Shown piece after piece: positions 34,569 to 46,724 of a stretch of 64,000 nt of DNA. The DNA is from Reticulascus tulasneorum (taxonomy: Eukaryota; Ascomycota; Sordariomycetes; Glomerellales; Reticulascaceae). Below the pieces are notes generated by a model. It worked only from the letters and a program-made list of their open reading frames with translations, did not search any database and had not been told where the DNA came from. Where the stretch lies: NCBI GenBank assembly GCA_001557505.1, contig LSAX01000002.1:2232001-2296000 (forward strand), read 5' to 3'. The translations under genes were made by a program, and so were the position numbers. How positions within the stretch are numbered: the stretch's first letter is position 1; every line of letters begins with the position of its first letter.

Positions 34569-37285
34569 TTACTTGTGTCCGCCTAGATCCTCCTCGCTCT
34601 CATGGAACACACTCTTCCGCAACGAAGTTGTCGCCGCTGGACTAACGGGAAGCGCTCTCGCAGATATGTAGTCGTCTCCTTCCCTCGGGCCAGCTGTCGG
34701 TGGACTCACCAACCCGGGACTCAAGGGACTCGGCGCACCGCCCGGGGTTGGAGTCTCCGGGGCGCTGTCCGAGACACCGCCGCCACGTAAGCTTAGTTGT
34801 CGCTGCGGTTCCAGTTGCGTTTGAGGTTGCTCCTGCTCGCCGCCCGAACTGGCTGAACTGACCGTTGCCTCGCTGATCTGCCGCAAGTGACCGGCTTCCC
34901 GCTCACTTATCCCCGAGACGCCGGATGTGACCCGGCCGTTGCCGATCTGTGGCGCGTCTGATCCGGACCCACTGCCAAGAGATGGCGACTCCGCCCGGTT
35001 GGGCTCTGAGAAAGACACGCGAGATTGTGCCCCTAGGGCCCCGGAGGACCGGGATACGGAACTTGCCTGTTCATTGCCAGAGATAGAGCCGTAGTAAGAG
35101 GATGGATTAGTCGAAGAGCGTGGGGCGAAATGTGAGTGTTTATTAATAATCTCAACGGGCGATAGACCTGTATCTTGGAGCTCAGCGCGGGGGGATGTGT
35201 CTGCTATTGTTAGCGCCTGTTCCAACATGCCAAAGAAGAAGATCAAAGAACAGAAGGTAACTTACCCATTAATTCAGCAATGGCGGTATCCGGCATCTCA
35301 TGCCTGAAAGTTGGCACTGCTGACGCAGGGGGCCGGACTTCTGCCATGTCTGGCGACAGCGGCGTTTCGTCAGTTGAGACAGTAGGAGCCTTGGGTTCGC
35401 TGGGCTGTCCCCGAATCCAAGAGAGAATACGCATGCCGTTGTCATCTGTGCTAGCATCGCTCATGCCACCTCGCTTAATCATCTTCCGCCTGCGCCAGAG
35501 ACAGAACGCCACCAGCAGAGCTGTCACAAACACAAGCCCAAGCACAACGCCAAGCACTGGCGCAACCCATGAAGGCACACCTCCGCCACCACCGCCGCCA
35601 TCATTATCATCTGGGACTGTTGGTCGGGTCGTTGGGGTAGCGGCAGGATAAGGATACCACGACCTGAGCTTCTCAGTAGTGTACGGTGTTGCGAAGATGC
35701 TTTCAAGTTCTGGGGTTGCCCAGCCAGATGGTACGGGCTCGGTCGCTGTTGCGGCGCCAACGGCGCCGCCTCCGATTTTCGCAAGGACAGCCTCGGGTAC
35801 GCCATAGTCGAAGTAATTCTGTGGGTCGTAACCATCCATCCACTTCGCGCTCGTCAGGTTGAACATTTGGACAATGCCACCATCCTTAAGGCATGCTATA
35901 TTCCTGCCGGGTGTGGGTGTGTACCCGCCAATTATCATCAGTTGATCAGCATATGGCATCACGCATTTATGCCCCGCTCGCCCGTGATCTGGACTGCCTT
36001 CGCTGACTTTTGTCCACGTAAAGGAAGGGAGAGAGAGTACCCATACATCATCGCTGAAGTCGACCTTCGGATCCACACCTGGATAACCTCCGTAGTAGTA
36101 GATGTTGAAGCTGGAGAAGTCCTTTGCCGGCGCTAGCACAGCGCAGCCTCTCGTCAGCGCAGATGGTCCTCCTTCTGTTGGCTGCTTGTACCAATTCCCA
36201 CTCGCAACGTCATAAATGTCAATGACCTTCATAAAGAGATCACTCTCGGCTTTCTGCAGTTAACATTAGCACACCAAAGATGCAGTAGAGGCTTCTCGAC
36301 TCTTACACTAGCAGCTGGATTCTCAGACGCGTGTCTTAGGGTGGCAAATTCCGGGAACACCACGCCGCCAATGACAACCAGGATGCCCTGAGATCCAACT
36401 GGCACCCAGACGACCTCTGCATTGGCTCTCCCCTTTACGTCGTCGGGCAATGTGATATTCGACCATTTTGGCTGCCCCTGGGTCTGCATGTCGAGCGAGA
36501 TGAGTGTATTGGAAACGTTGACGGCATTGATCGAGTTATTTCCAGACACTCGATAAATCGGTCCCCAAGTCGGCGACCGCAGACCGGAAAAATACCAAGC
36601 CTTGTTTTCGGATGGCGCATTGACTGAGGCTCCGTAGGCAACGTACCGGGTAAGGGGGTCCGGAAGCCGACCTTGTATGAAGCCCGGCTGGAACGTAGGC
36701 TTCTCGGGTCCGTACTGATAGGCTTGGTAGCCCATCACATCATCTGGATGGGGCTCAGGAAAAGCGTCCGTCTGCTTGACCAAACCGCCATAGAGGTAGT
36801 ATTGGGCGTCGTTAGCAAGCATGCCGCCGTCGATATAGTTTGGCGCGATGTTATTGGCATTCCCCGACCCTCCTGCAGCCTTCGATTTCGTCTGAAATAA
36901 AGCCGTCAGGTTTTGAGTCGTGTTGAACGCCAAGCTGAAGTTTAATGAATACACAAGCCCATACGGATCGTCTAACGCAAATGGTCAACAGCTGGGGGCA
37001 GGCAGAGCCTAGTGAAACATACTGTCTGAGAAGACGGGGCCGACTGATCCATCGGACATTCCTCTTGTCCAGTATATAAACCCTCCATCGAGGTATACTG
37101 TATCTCGAAGCACGGCGGCTACAATCATCATCAGTCACGTTCCAGCAACCCTCCTCGTTCAACTTGCCTCTGGGTTCCTTCCACATGCACATGGAGGCAC
37201 TGATTTGCCCCGGATCCCATCCCGTAGATTGACCGTATGCGACCCCGCCTAGGACGGCGACCAAGACGGAGCTGAGGGGAGCCAT
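34569..37285 (-). CDS. Single-pass membrane Kelch-repeat protein
   Basis: Secretory-pathway beta-propeller protein, probably at the cell surface; function unknown. Start ATG at 37283-37285 (signal peptide MAPLSSVLVAVLGGVAYGQS). Exons 37285-37168, 37118-37023, 36971-36307, 36253-35266 and 35200-34569 give 832 aa. Introns of 49, 51, 53 and 65 nt; the first has a GC donor (GCAAGT...TTGTAG), required to read KEPRAAVLRDTVYLDGGF. Kelch-like blades: LRDTVYLDGGFIYW, YYLYGGLV, KAWYFSGLRS, GILVVIGGV, NIYYYGGYPG, DDVWVLSLPSFTWTKV, DQLMIIGGY. A Gly-run precedes one membrane helix at about 519-546 (WVAPVLGVVLGLVFVTALLV) with RRRK on the cytosolic side. The ~285-residue C-terminal tail is Ser/Pro-rich and disordered-looking, suited to phosphorylation-based signalling. 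Confidence 0.92.
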
Positions 37286-40200
37286 TGTTGCCGATTGCAG
37301 ACGGCCTCGGGCACGACGGTCTTCGAAGTGAAACCCCCACAAGCTATTTCGCTACTAGAACAACCTACTAACAGTTCAAAACATTGCGGCTGAATCGCTT
37401 AATCTTTTAAATTCGTGCTAACAATCAGAGGTCATGGAATAAGAGAGCAAACTTTGGGCTGATGGTGAAAAGAGGAGGGCCGTCTGGTATGGGAGAGTCA
37501 GCATGGACGAGTGTCACTGTTCGCCAAGCACAAGAACGCCGAGACTCTAGAGCCTTCGACGAGCCTTCGATGTTGGCACGTGTGTTGGACGCAAGCAAAG
37601 ACGGAAATTTTTGGAAACAGAAAAAGGATCTATGCTGGCGGCCGACATGGTAGAACATGACTTACAGTCGTAGATCAGCCCAGACCCCGCAGCGTCGCTT
37701 TCGCCGCACCCAGTAGATGTGTGGCGACACGGGCCGAGAGTACTAGAGGCAGAGAAGCAACGGAGGAGCAGATAAGATAGTCGCCACTTAGAAGGAATCT
37801 TAAGACTGTCAGATAGGGCTGGAAAGTTCCGCTCGTAGTCTCACAAACTGAATCACGAAGGCGTGAACATGGGATGCTTTGTAAAAGCAAGACAAGGGAA
37901 CGTTCGGCGTAGGCTAGGCAGGACATTTAGACACCGCCTAGGATATAGTGACCTCGTACAGGTCTCTACAGGCTGAGTAGATGGTGGTCTCCGCGGCAAG
38001 ATACATGGTGTCCTGATTGGCCGGTTGTCTGGAGAAAGAGGGTGGCATCATTGGGCTGAGAGTGCTTATGGTGGCTCAGCCTCACGGAGACAGAATCCAC
38101 CAAACGTGCCTCGCTCTAGACAAACAAGGGCAACTAGCTTTGTCCGGAGAAAAGATTGAGGGAAATAGGCCAGTGCGGCGCTGACAGTGATGAGAAGAGC
38201 CTTTGCGCGATGTGGTTTGTTTCTGCCATGTCTCTCCCCATACAAACGTCCCAGCTGGGGGGTTTGAATCTTTTCTCGCACCCGAACCTTATGCTACTAC
38301 TAGTTGCTGCTACCAGTTGATTGGACGGAGACCGCACATGGTGGAGAGATACACATCTTGGTTACTTGGGTGCCACACATGGAATCCGGGCTTTGTTCGT
38401 CGGCATGTCGACGCCCAGCCACATGGCAAGTCCGAACAAACAAGAAGAAATGCGCGAACGTACCTGCCTTGTCTGGCTTTTCGGGGGCTGAAACTAAACG
38501 GAAGATCTCACCTAAGGCCAAGATGTTGGTTAGGATTTGGAATGGTCACGTACAATCTGCTGCGCTAAGTAATCCTTTGGGTAACATTCGGCTCCTTTGT
38601 GCTGTCGGTGATCGTGCCCGGCATGTCAGAGTGGTAAGGCAAGGGGAAGAGCGGACGACGCAAAATGCGGCTTGCTTGCTCAATTGACTGGAGGGATCGA
38701 GTGAGTCTTTGTGTGCTGCATTCTTCCCGGGATCCTCTGCATATGGAGGCGCATGGTGGTGTGTTGGCAGTGGCCAACGCCAGGGATGCCCTTCTGCATG
38801 CTACTCGTCGCTAATGACCGAACGGGCGACACAGGCCAAGCCGACCTTTGGAGCAGCAGTTGGATGGAACCAACACACACACATCCCGAGGTGCAGCTCG
38901 GTCGAACAAAAAGTCTGCAAGGGAGCTTGATGGGGCTGCTCGTGGCCCGTCACCCAGATCCAGGTGCTCCAGCTGAGTGAGCACGAATCTCGGACGATGG
39001 AGAGAAGGTTGACTACACACATTGCTTGACACAGAACATGAGATCGAAAGAAGGTTCCGATCTAGGTTTAGACTCGGGGCTGACAAGAGGAAGCGAAACA
39101 GGGGTCCTTCAGACGACGACGCTCCGTGTGCCCGCCCGGCCGCCCACGATTGTACTACGAACCCAGTACGAAGTAGGGATGGACCCCACCATTCCATCAG
39201 CAAGAAAAGCGAAAAGATCCATGTGCGCGCCCACCGGACCCCGATCGACGGAGCCACGAATGATGCGAGCATGACAACTTGACAGGGGGAAAAAAGAGAC
39301 AACAGATGGAGAAATGGCGCAAAGGGAGGGAGCACGGCTAAACTAGTTCCGGGTTGGTGAACCTGACAAAGGATTTTCAATCCCACCTCACTCACGATAT
39401 GGTTATGGGCGGGGGGGTCATATGGACGAGAGAAAAACTCAACATGGCCAGCCGAAGCTGGAAGCAACTGAAGAGCCAGCCTGGCGGCTGTCTCTCTAAT
39501 AAGGTAGCTTAACGCCGAAGGGGACCCTTACAACCAGCGGGCAGGCTGGAATGAACCCCGCTACGAGCTAAGTTAACTATTAGGTTTCTATTTTTACAGG
39601 CGGAATAGCGGGGTCCTACCGGCCGGGAGCCGTACTAATTAACTAATTAGTTGGTAGCTGTTATCCCTAGGTAATTACCTAGTTGAGGTACCTTGCCTCC
39701 TCTGGTCTTAGTAGGGGCATGGATGCTGGAATCTCTATCTTACCCGCGTCAATCCGCCGGCCGTCTTTTCCATCGTTCGATGCCCTGTCTCTACCATCTG
39801 ACTAAGGTGGACTACCTATGTAGGTAGCTGGTTGGGGTCCCGCCTTCTGTCCTGGGATGTCGTCCGTCTTCCCGCCTCCCTCTCATCAATTCTTCCCCCA
39901 ACCACCCGCACCGCCATTTGCACAATTGATTGCACAAAGCCCCAGGCCGTCTGGAAAACCAGGGAGACCAAGCCGCTTGGCCCAGGAATTCGGAAATCCC
40001 GGACAGGTGAACAGAGAGATGACTGACGGGCCTGGGGCCCTCGCCCTGAGCCTCGCTGACCACTCGCCGTTACCGCCGCGGCCGATGAGCTGACATACAT
40101 ACGAACATGGGGACCTAATAGATGGATTCCATTCTGTACCAGATCATTGTCCCAATAGAGAGGCCGCCTCTGGCAAGCTCCGACCGTTGTTGGGCCCATC

Positions 40201-42112
40201 CCTCGGGACTTCCAACACGAGCTCGTTCCTGTGCACTCTTTGCGCCATCCACGCAACAATGCAGCACGACCAACACACTCTTTTTTTTGATTGAGGGGAA
40301 GTAGTCCGTATACGAGCACACTAAGGCTGTACCTTGTCCTATCATATCTGCTCTTCCCGTCCTTGCAGGCCGAGAGGTACACAGGTGGCACCCTATAATA
40401 TTGCATCTCTGTTGTGTTACTCGAACTTTGCCCAGTTTCCCCCTCTACCACGTACCAACGTGAATGCCGCTGCAATGGAAGGGCCAGAACGGTCGGCTTG
40501 CGTGGAAAATTCGGTCCATAAAGGCAAATTATCTGGGTGATCAGCGGGCTGGACGGACGGTGCCGCTGCTTCTCCAGCTTTCCCAATAAAAGCGGCTATC
40601 TGGAGCGCATATCGCATACACCTTTATGTCTGTTGCAGCCAACGTCCATGTGCAAGCAATTACTACCCCACGTTGGGAAGAAAACATTAAACGAACCGCT
40701 GGGGGCGGCTTCGCATGCCCAGAGATGCCCAGAGCTCTCGGAGAGGAAACATGATACCACATTGCTCGTCTCTTCCCCATCGCGCCAGAAGCACGGCCGA
40801 TTCATCAATCACCGAAGCCCAATGCAGAGTGGCTTTGGGGGGCTGGACTAGCAGGATGCGGGTGGTGGCAAGTAATATCTCTCTGCCTGCTTGGTTCAAA
40901 AGTGCTTCCAACACGCCTTGCGAAAAGAGGTGCATCCAACGACAGCTACCAAGTGAGAGATACACTTCGGACTTGGCAAAATGTCACCGCCCCCAAGCTT
41001 CCTGTGGCTGCTCCACTGCCGGCCACATCTGACCTCTCCTTGGCCCGGTTCCGGCAGCTCTTCCAGACTTCCACCCCATCTCTTCTGCACACCAGTCCAC
41101 TCCACCTAGGCAGAGTTGGCGCTTCCTTCATTTGCCCAGTCTGCCACTGTGATTGACTCAACACCATTAGCTTGATGTGAGAGGCAAGGTACAGGTAGCT
41201 TCGAGATTGTCTATCGCGCCGACTGCATGTGCACAACTCCCATTGTTCCGGAATACCACCCTTCTTCCCAAGGCAGCCCTTGATTGCACTCCATCTCGTC
41301 GGAAGCAGTTTATTTCCTGTCCTTCCATTACATATTATCGTCCATCAGCCTTGGCCGGCCTGGCCAACCAGTCGACCTTCGATGGGGTAGTAGCACATCA
41401 GGGTCCCCTGCCGTCATCTCTGCAGGTCGGAGACTAGGATCCTTTGTGGTGAATCTTCCACAGGTTCCCTCATCCATCTGCATGACCTCGCTCCGCTGGC
41501 TCTTGCAGCGTCCACACCTCTCTAGCTTCGAAAACATTTAGCCCGGCCGTCGCCCATGGTAGGTCCGATATACCCAAAGGTAGAATGGTTCTAGCTTTCA
41601 ATTACACAATTTACATATTCTATACCAAAGTGATTCCTCATGGTTACTTAATCTCGCCTCTCGGCCAACTGTCTCTTCGTGGGTTCAAAGCGACTTGTAA
41701 GACTTGCCGAACAGCTAGAACTGGGCCACGTTTGTTCACCCCCCACACCCACAGCTTTTCCAGATATAACGCCAAGTGGCTTACAGTACCCATGTTCTTG
41801 CTGGCGGGGGAGCTCACCATCCATTGGGGACTCTTGACAAGATCTGAGCTTCGGTGAGGCTGCCTATCGACTCAGCCCTCAGCCTCTAGCTCCCTCCTCT
41901 GCATCATACTACATATGAGCTCCCAGGTACCGCCTCCCAACCCTCTTCTTTGTCTCGTCTGCCCCCAATTCTTTCACTGACACTATTGATTTTCAGTCCC
42001 AACCGGTCTTTCCCTCCCACATTCGTTAGTCGACGATCGCTTAACTTCCGATCTTGCATGTTGCGTTGATAGTCAGCCCTTCGAAGCATAGTCCTGCACT
42101 CTTCAGCTTGCG
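37286..42112. other. 4.8-kb intergenic region upstream of the Thr-rich protein gene
   Basis: No supported gene. Long open frames on the minus strand (39816-40586, 256 codons; 38811-39467, 218 codons) have biased composition and no domain. Around 39630-39720 there are AATTAACTAATTAG and ACCTAGGTAATTACC-type palindromic AT-rich motifs. The proximal part (41700-42112) should contain the Thr-rich gene promoter and a pyrimidine-rich leader. Confidence 0.45.
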
Positions 42113-45100
42113 ATGCTGTCGAGATTGGTGCTTGCCTTGGGGGCCCTCGCGGCTGGTGCTGCTGCACTCGAGGATAAGGCTTTATATCCAAGGGACAATT
42201 CGTCGTCACCGGCCGACATTTCCCCTTTAGGGGACAAAAGAACAGACTGTCATGGCTGTCCTGTTGTAACAGTCACGGAGACGTCCCCTCCTGTCACCAT
42301 CACTGAGACACCTTCATGTGGTGGATATGAGATGTGAGTGCGAATATGCCAAACATCCCAGAACCATGGACTGACTCTATACCAGCTCAACAACCACTGT
42401 CTACTCGACAATTGTCGATACGGTCTACACAACCGAGGTCTCGACTGAGATTGATGTGACTACAGAATATGAAGTGAAGACTACTACTGACTATGTCACC
42501 ACGACGCGCGTTTCGTCCTACGCAGTGTCGTATCCATACACTGTCACAGTCTCAGCGTAAGGCGCCAACACAGACCATCCTTGAGCAGAGCACAATTCTG
42601 ACAGTATCTAGTTGCAAACCTGCCCACGAGACTGGGCCGTATTATGTGGTCCCCGATGCCGAGCCAACGGCGGGTCCTGAAGCCGAGAGGCTGAGAAAAC
42701 GGACTCCTCATGATTGTGTCACTTACACCACAACCAAGTGGAAGACGACTACCAAGAAGACGACCAGGACCGTCACCCAGCCGACCACCACAACCTATAC
42801 CCAGATCGTTCCCACGACTGTCACCAAGAAAGAGACGGAAACTCAGAAAACGACAGATACCGACGTGATCACAACCACAGATACTGACTATATCACAACG
42901 ACAACCACCTATTCCACCATCTCGACGTATATCTCGACTTATACGTACATTAAGGTCGTTCCGACAACCGTCGTTTCGGACCACACGCTGTATGTCACGA
43001 CCACATACACCACCATCTCGACTTTCACTACCGAACTCTATTTTACGGACACTTTAACCGAGCGAACCACTGATACAGCAACCGTAACCGAGAAGACGAC
43101 TGATACGGAGTTCATCACTGAGAAGACGACGGACACGGCGTATATTACCGAGAAAACCACTGACACGGAGTATATCACGGAAAGGACGACCGACGTGACA
43201 ACAGCGACTGTAACGACCGTCACTACGTACACAACTCCAACTACAATTATCTCGTACTGTACGATCACAACGAGCATTCCTTACCCAGTCACTATCGATC
43301 ATACGATTACCACGACTTCTTACAGTACCTCGACATACGTCACTATCTCCACATACACGTCGCCCGTCACTATCACGGACACCTTGACCGAGGTTACGAC
43401 CGCAACAGTGAAGACGACCGACACTGAGTACATCACCGAGAAGACAACCGAAAAGACGACAGAGGTGACGACTGCAACTGTCACGACAGTCACCACGTAT
43501 ACTACTCCAACTACGGTTGTGTCGTCTTACACGTTCACAACGAGCATTCCTTATCCGGTCACTATTGATCACACCATCACCACGACAGCTTATAGTACCT
43601 CGACATACGTCTCTGTCTCTACGTTCACGTCTCCAGTCACCGTCACTGACACATTGACTGAGACCACCACTGCGACTGTAAAGACCACTGAGATTTCGGT
43701 AACGACGTTTACGACACCGACTACAGTCGTTTCGACTTACTCGTACACAACTAGCGTCCCCTACACGATCACAATTGATCACACGTCAACCACGACTGCA
43801 TATAGCGTGTCTACATATATCAGCGTGACGACGTATACGACTCCGGTTACTGTCACGGAATCGTTCACGGAGACGTTGAAGACTACAGATACCGCCACTG
43901 TAACAGCCACTGCCACTGCCACTGCCACTGCCACTGAGAAGTATACCTCCTCAACCACGATATTTGTGTCAACGACATTCCTTGAGACTATCACCATTTC
44001 AACGAGCTATCCAGTGACAGTCAGTATCGACCACACCACTACGGATACTATCTACACAACGATTCTTGAGACGATCACTACTACAGTCATTTCATCTTTC
44101 CCAGTAATCTCTTTCATCACAGAAACTGATACCGCGACTGCCACCATTACCACGCCGCCGGAGACCATCACCCTACCGGGAACAACGGTCACTTCGACAA
44201 TCGACGGAGTGGTTACCACTATCACTGAACCAGGCACAACCTTGACATTGATTGACACTACTACCGACACTGTGACGGCTCCAGGATCGGTCACGACTCT
44301 CCCTCCCACAACCATCGTCTCGTTCATCACCACGACCTTGCCCGGTACGACTTTGATCATCACCGAGGATGGTACCACAACCACAACGACCGTCCCAGGT
44401 CCTACGTCCATCATTACGACATCCTTCACTCTCCCAGCCACCACGGTGACGCTTCCTCCAATCACGCTTCCTCCAGTGACACTTCCTCCAGTCACTCTTC
44501 CTCCGGTCACCCTACCACCGACAACCGTGACTGAAACATCGATCCGTGAGATAACCGCATGCCCGGCTCCAACCAACACCCCAGGCGTTAGTCCCGTGGT
44601 TCCATTCGATCCCAAGTCCGATCGAACCTGGGGCTGCGCGCCAGGATTCGTGTGTAGTCCTCGAAAACCAACTGGATGCAACCTTTGGGGTGATTCGCCC
44701 GATGACGATTTCGTTTGCGATCCTCGGGATTGCATTGCAGCACCTCCATTCCCCATCGTGCGCTGGCCTGAGAACGAAACCTCTTACTACCCGCCAACCG
44801 AAGGCTACTTCAACCTCGACCCTAATGCCTTCGGTCTTTCTTATGATATCTTTGAGTTAGACATCATTACCACCAAGATTTATGGTCACAAAACGACTAT
44901 CACAACAGGGAACTGGGCTTCTCAGACAGATCTCACGCACTACCCACCGCTATCGGCACCTACTTCCACGTCCACTCCCGCCCCACCTCCGGACAAGGAA
45001 CATGACTATGACAAGGGCCACGGCAAGGACAAGTACAAGAAGAAGAAGAAGCACGGCAGTAGAGGCGAGACTTATCACTACCTCAGCAAGCGCGACGAGA

Positions 45101-45771
45101 CAATCGCGCCAGCGTCCTGCTATGACGACTGCAATAATTGCTACGTCGAGGCAGTAGCTGTGGGCAAGGGTCCTGCGCTCTGCAGTACAGACCCCCGATC
45201 GCAATTCTTGAACGACTACGACACCTGTGTGCAGTGCATCGAGTTCAATGTGGCGGACGTCAAGGAGACTATGAGGGCGTATCTCGAGCCGAAGTTCGCG
45301 CAGTTCCTCTCCTACTGCCAGGGCACAGCGCCTCAGCCAGTCACCACGACGTCGTCTGCTGCTCCTCCTCCACCCCAGAGCCAGGTGTCTTCAGAGCCGC
45401 CACCAGTCGTTGAGACTTCGTCGCAGTTGCCGCCAGACTCGCAGACGTCTGCGGAGCCCATCCCACCAAGCACCACGACAACCACGACCAGCGAGGCTCC
45501 GCCCCCACCTTCGCCATCTCCAACACCCACAGAATCTACTACCTCGAGCACGACTACCAGTCCTCCAGAGCCGCCTGCGTCATCTCCAATCACTTCTTCT
45601 GAGGTGATCACATCAACAGCGCCTCCTTCAAGTTCAAGCTCGACAACCTCATTTGCCAACACCACGACCTCAAGGCCTGCCACAGTGGCCCCTGGCGCCG
45701 GAGCCCATCTTGCTCCCAGCTCTAGCCTCTTCGCACTCTTCATGACAGTCTTGGCTCTCCTTTTCATCTAA
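42113..45771 (+). CDS. Large Thr-rich repeat-containing GPI-anchored cell-wall protein (adhesin-like)
   Basis: Secreted wall protein, 1183 aa. Exons 42113-42333, 42386-42556 and 42612-45771; the introns (52 and 55 nt) have GTGAGT/CTGACTC/CAG and GTAAGG/TTCTGACAG/TAG signals. Without the second splice the frame meets TAA after VTVSA. Signal peptide MLSRLVLALGALAAGAAA; early Cys pair CHGC; dibasic Kex2-type sites at ERLRKR and YLSKR. About 600 residues are dominated by Thr, Val, Tyr and Ser in TTTDTxYITEKTTD and ~80-90-residue repeats, expected to be heavily O-mannosylated. Then (LPPVT)n, a Cys module (WGCAPGFVCSPRKPTGC), a Lys/His stretch (KDKYKKKKKHG), a second Cys module (CYDDCNNCYVEA...CVQC), a Ser/Thr/Pro region and the GPI signal ending FALFMTVLALLFI. 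The exact ligand or partner is unknown. Confidence 0.92.
43198..43875 (+). repeat. Tandem 80-90-residue Thr-rich coding repeats
   Basis: Three successive imperfect copies of a unit containing TTPTT(I/V)(I/V)S, then PY(P/T)(V/I)TIDH, then STYVSVSTFTSPVTVTD, starting near 43198, 43468 and 43699. The DNA copies are still alike, suggesting unequal exchange or recent duplication. Shorter TEKTTDTEYI-type repeats precede them (43075-43200). Confidence 0.85.
43907..43936 (+). repeat. (CCACTG)n coding hexanucleotide repeat
   Basis: Five near-perfect copies encode alternating Ala-Thr in the Thr-rich protein; a likely length-variable site. Confidence 0.85.
44451..44522 (+). repeat. 15-nt coding repeat (LPPVT)n
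   Basis: Four to five copies of a CTTCCTCCAGTCAC-type unit encode LPPIT/LPPVT, forming a Pro-rich spacer between the Thr repeats and the first Cys module. Confidence 0.85.
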
Positions 45772-46724
45772 TTAATGTTCTCAACATTTAACTAAATTCA
45801 CGACACTCCTTAATGTCTTCTTTTTTAATGTTTCGTTGCATGATCTACGGATCAGTTGGTGGGAAAGTCCCATCGCAGGGTTGAAAAAGCTAGGATGGGC
45901 GTTTTAAGGACAAGGGATTTCCTTGGTCAATGCTATATGGGAGACATGGTTACGAGACAAGAGGATTCACGACACTCATTTGCATCTGCATCCTGGAGCA
46001 GCACTTTGATCTTTACTAGTATTATGAATTCATGGTGGAAGAAGGGTGGATGGAAAGGATGCATAGTTGGTTTGGCTTTTTTTGTGTGTGTGATACCCCC
46101 GACGCTCATTTCCCCGGAATCCGTCTCGCGTCGTCTCTGTTTATATCTAGCATTCCGGGAATCGGAATATGTCTGAAAAGATGGGTTGATAGATTTGGAT
46201 ATTATGATGGAATTTGAAACACACTTTTTGAGTGTACGTGTTTGGCCTTTAGGCGTCTGTGCCTACTGTGAATATGTGACAGAACTCCATCCTAGTTTGG
46301 ACAAGTGCAGCTGTGTTGGTTGAAGATGAAAATAAGTTTAATCTTCTGAGTTCCGTTTATCGGACTAGATATGTAGATGAAGGACAGGTCTCTCCTGTAG
46401 AATGTGGTGTTTGCTTAAGACGCCTTGATGCGGGGTGGGGCCTCCAATTGGTGTGACTGATCTTGAATCCTTCGAATCCTCTGTTAGATGTATCTCTCTT
46501 ATGTCCCGACCAATTATGGTGATACTACTAAAGTTATCCATGGCCGGGGTCAATCACCAAGGTTCACATGAATTATGTCCTTTAAGACGAAGATGCCACA
46601 TCTTGTAAAAGGGCACAGATTGTGCACAACGTCCCAAGCCTAGTATAACTTTTGTTTGCATCTCCCGTTCACCATCTCGACTCAGGTTGGCCGACTTGAA
46701 CCACCAGCAATCCAAAGCTGCACA
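45772..46724. other. Intergenic downstream of the Thr-rich gene
   Basis: 3' flank of the wall-protein gene and promoter of the next gene. No supported gene. Confidence 0.5.

Noticed and set aside
38811..39467. 218-codon minus-strand frame with hydrophobic stretches
   Set aside because: Hydrophobic segments are scattered and mixed with Ser/Pro/Cys; no recognisable membrane-protein pattern.
39816..40586. 256-codon minus-strand frame upstream of the Thr-rich gene
   Set aside because: No domain, no signal or splice logic, unusual Arg/Ser/Gly content; may be antisense noise.
43054..43782. Long minus-strand frames across the Thr-rich gene
   Set aside because: Antisense shadows created by the repetitive ACN codons on the plus strand.
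42493..45771. Reading the Thr-rich gene as one exon from 42493
   Set aside because: It lacks a signal peptide and an ATG in good context; the three-exon model supplies both and keeps the frame.
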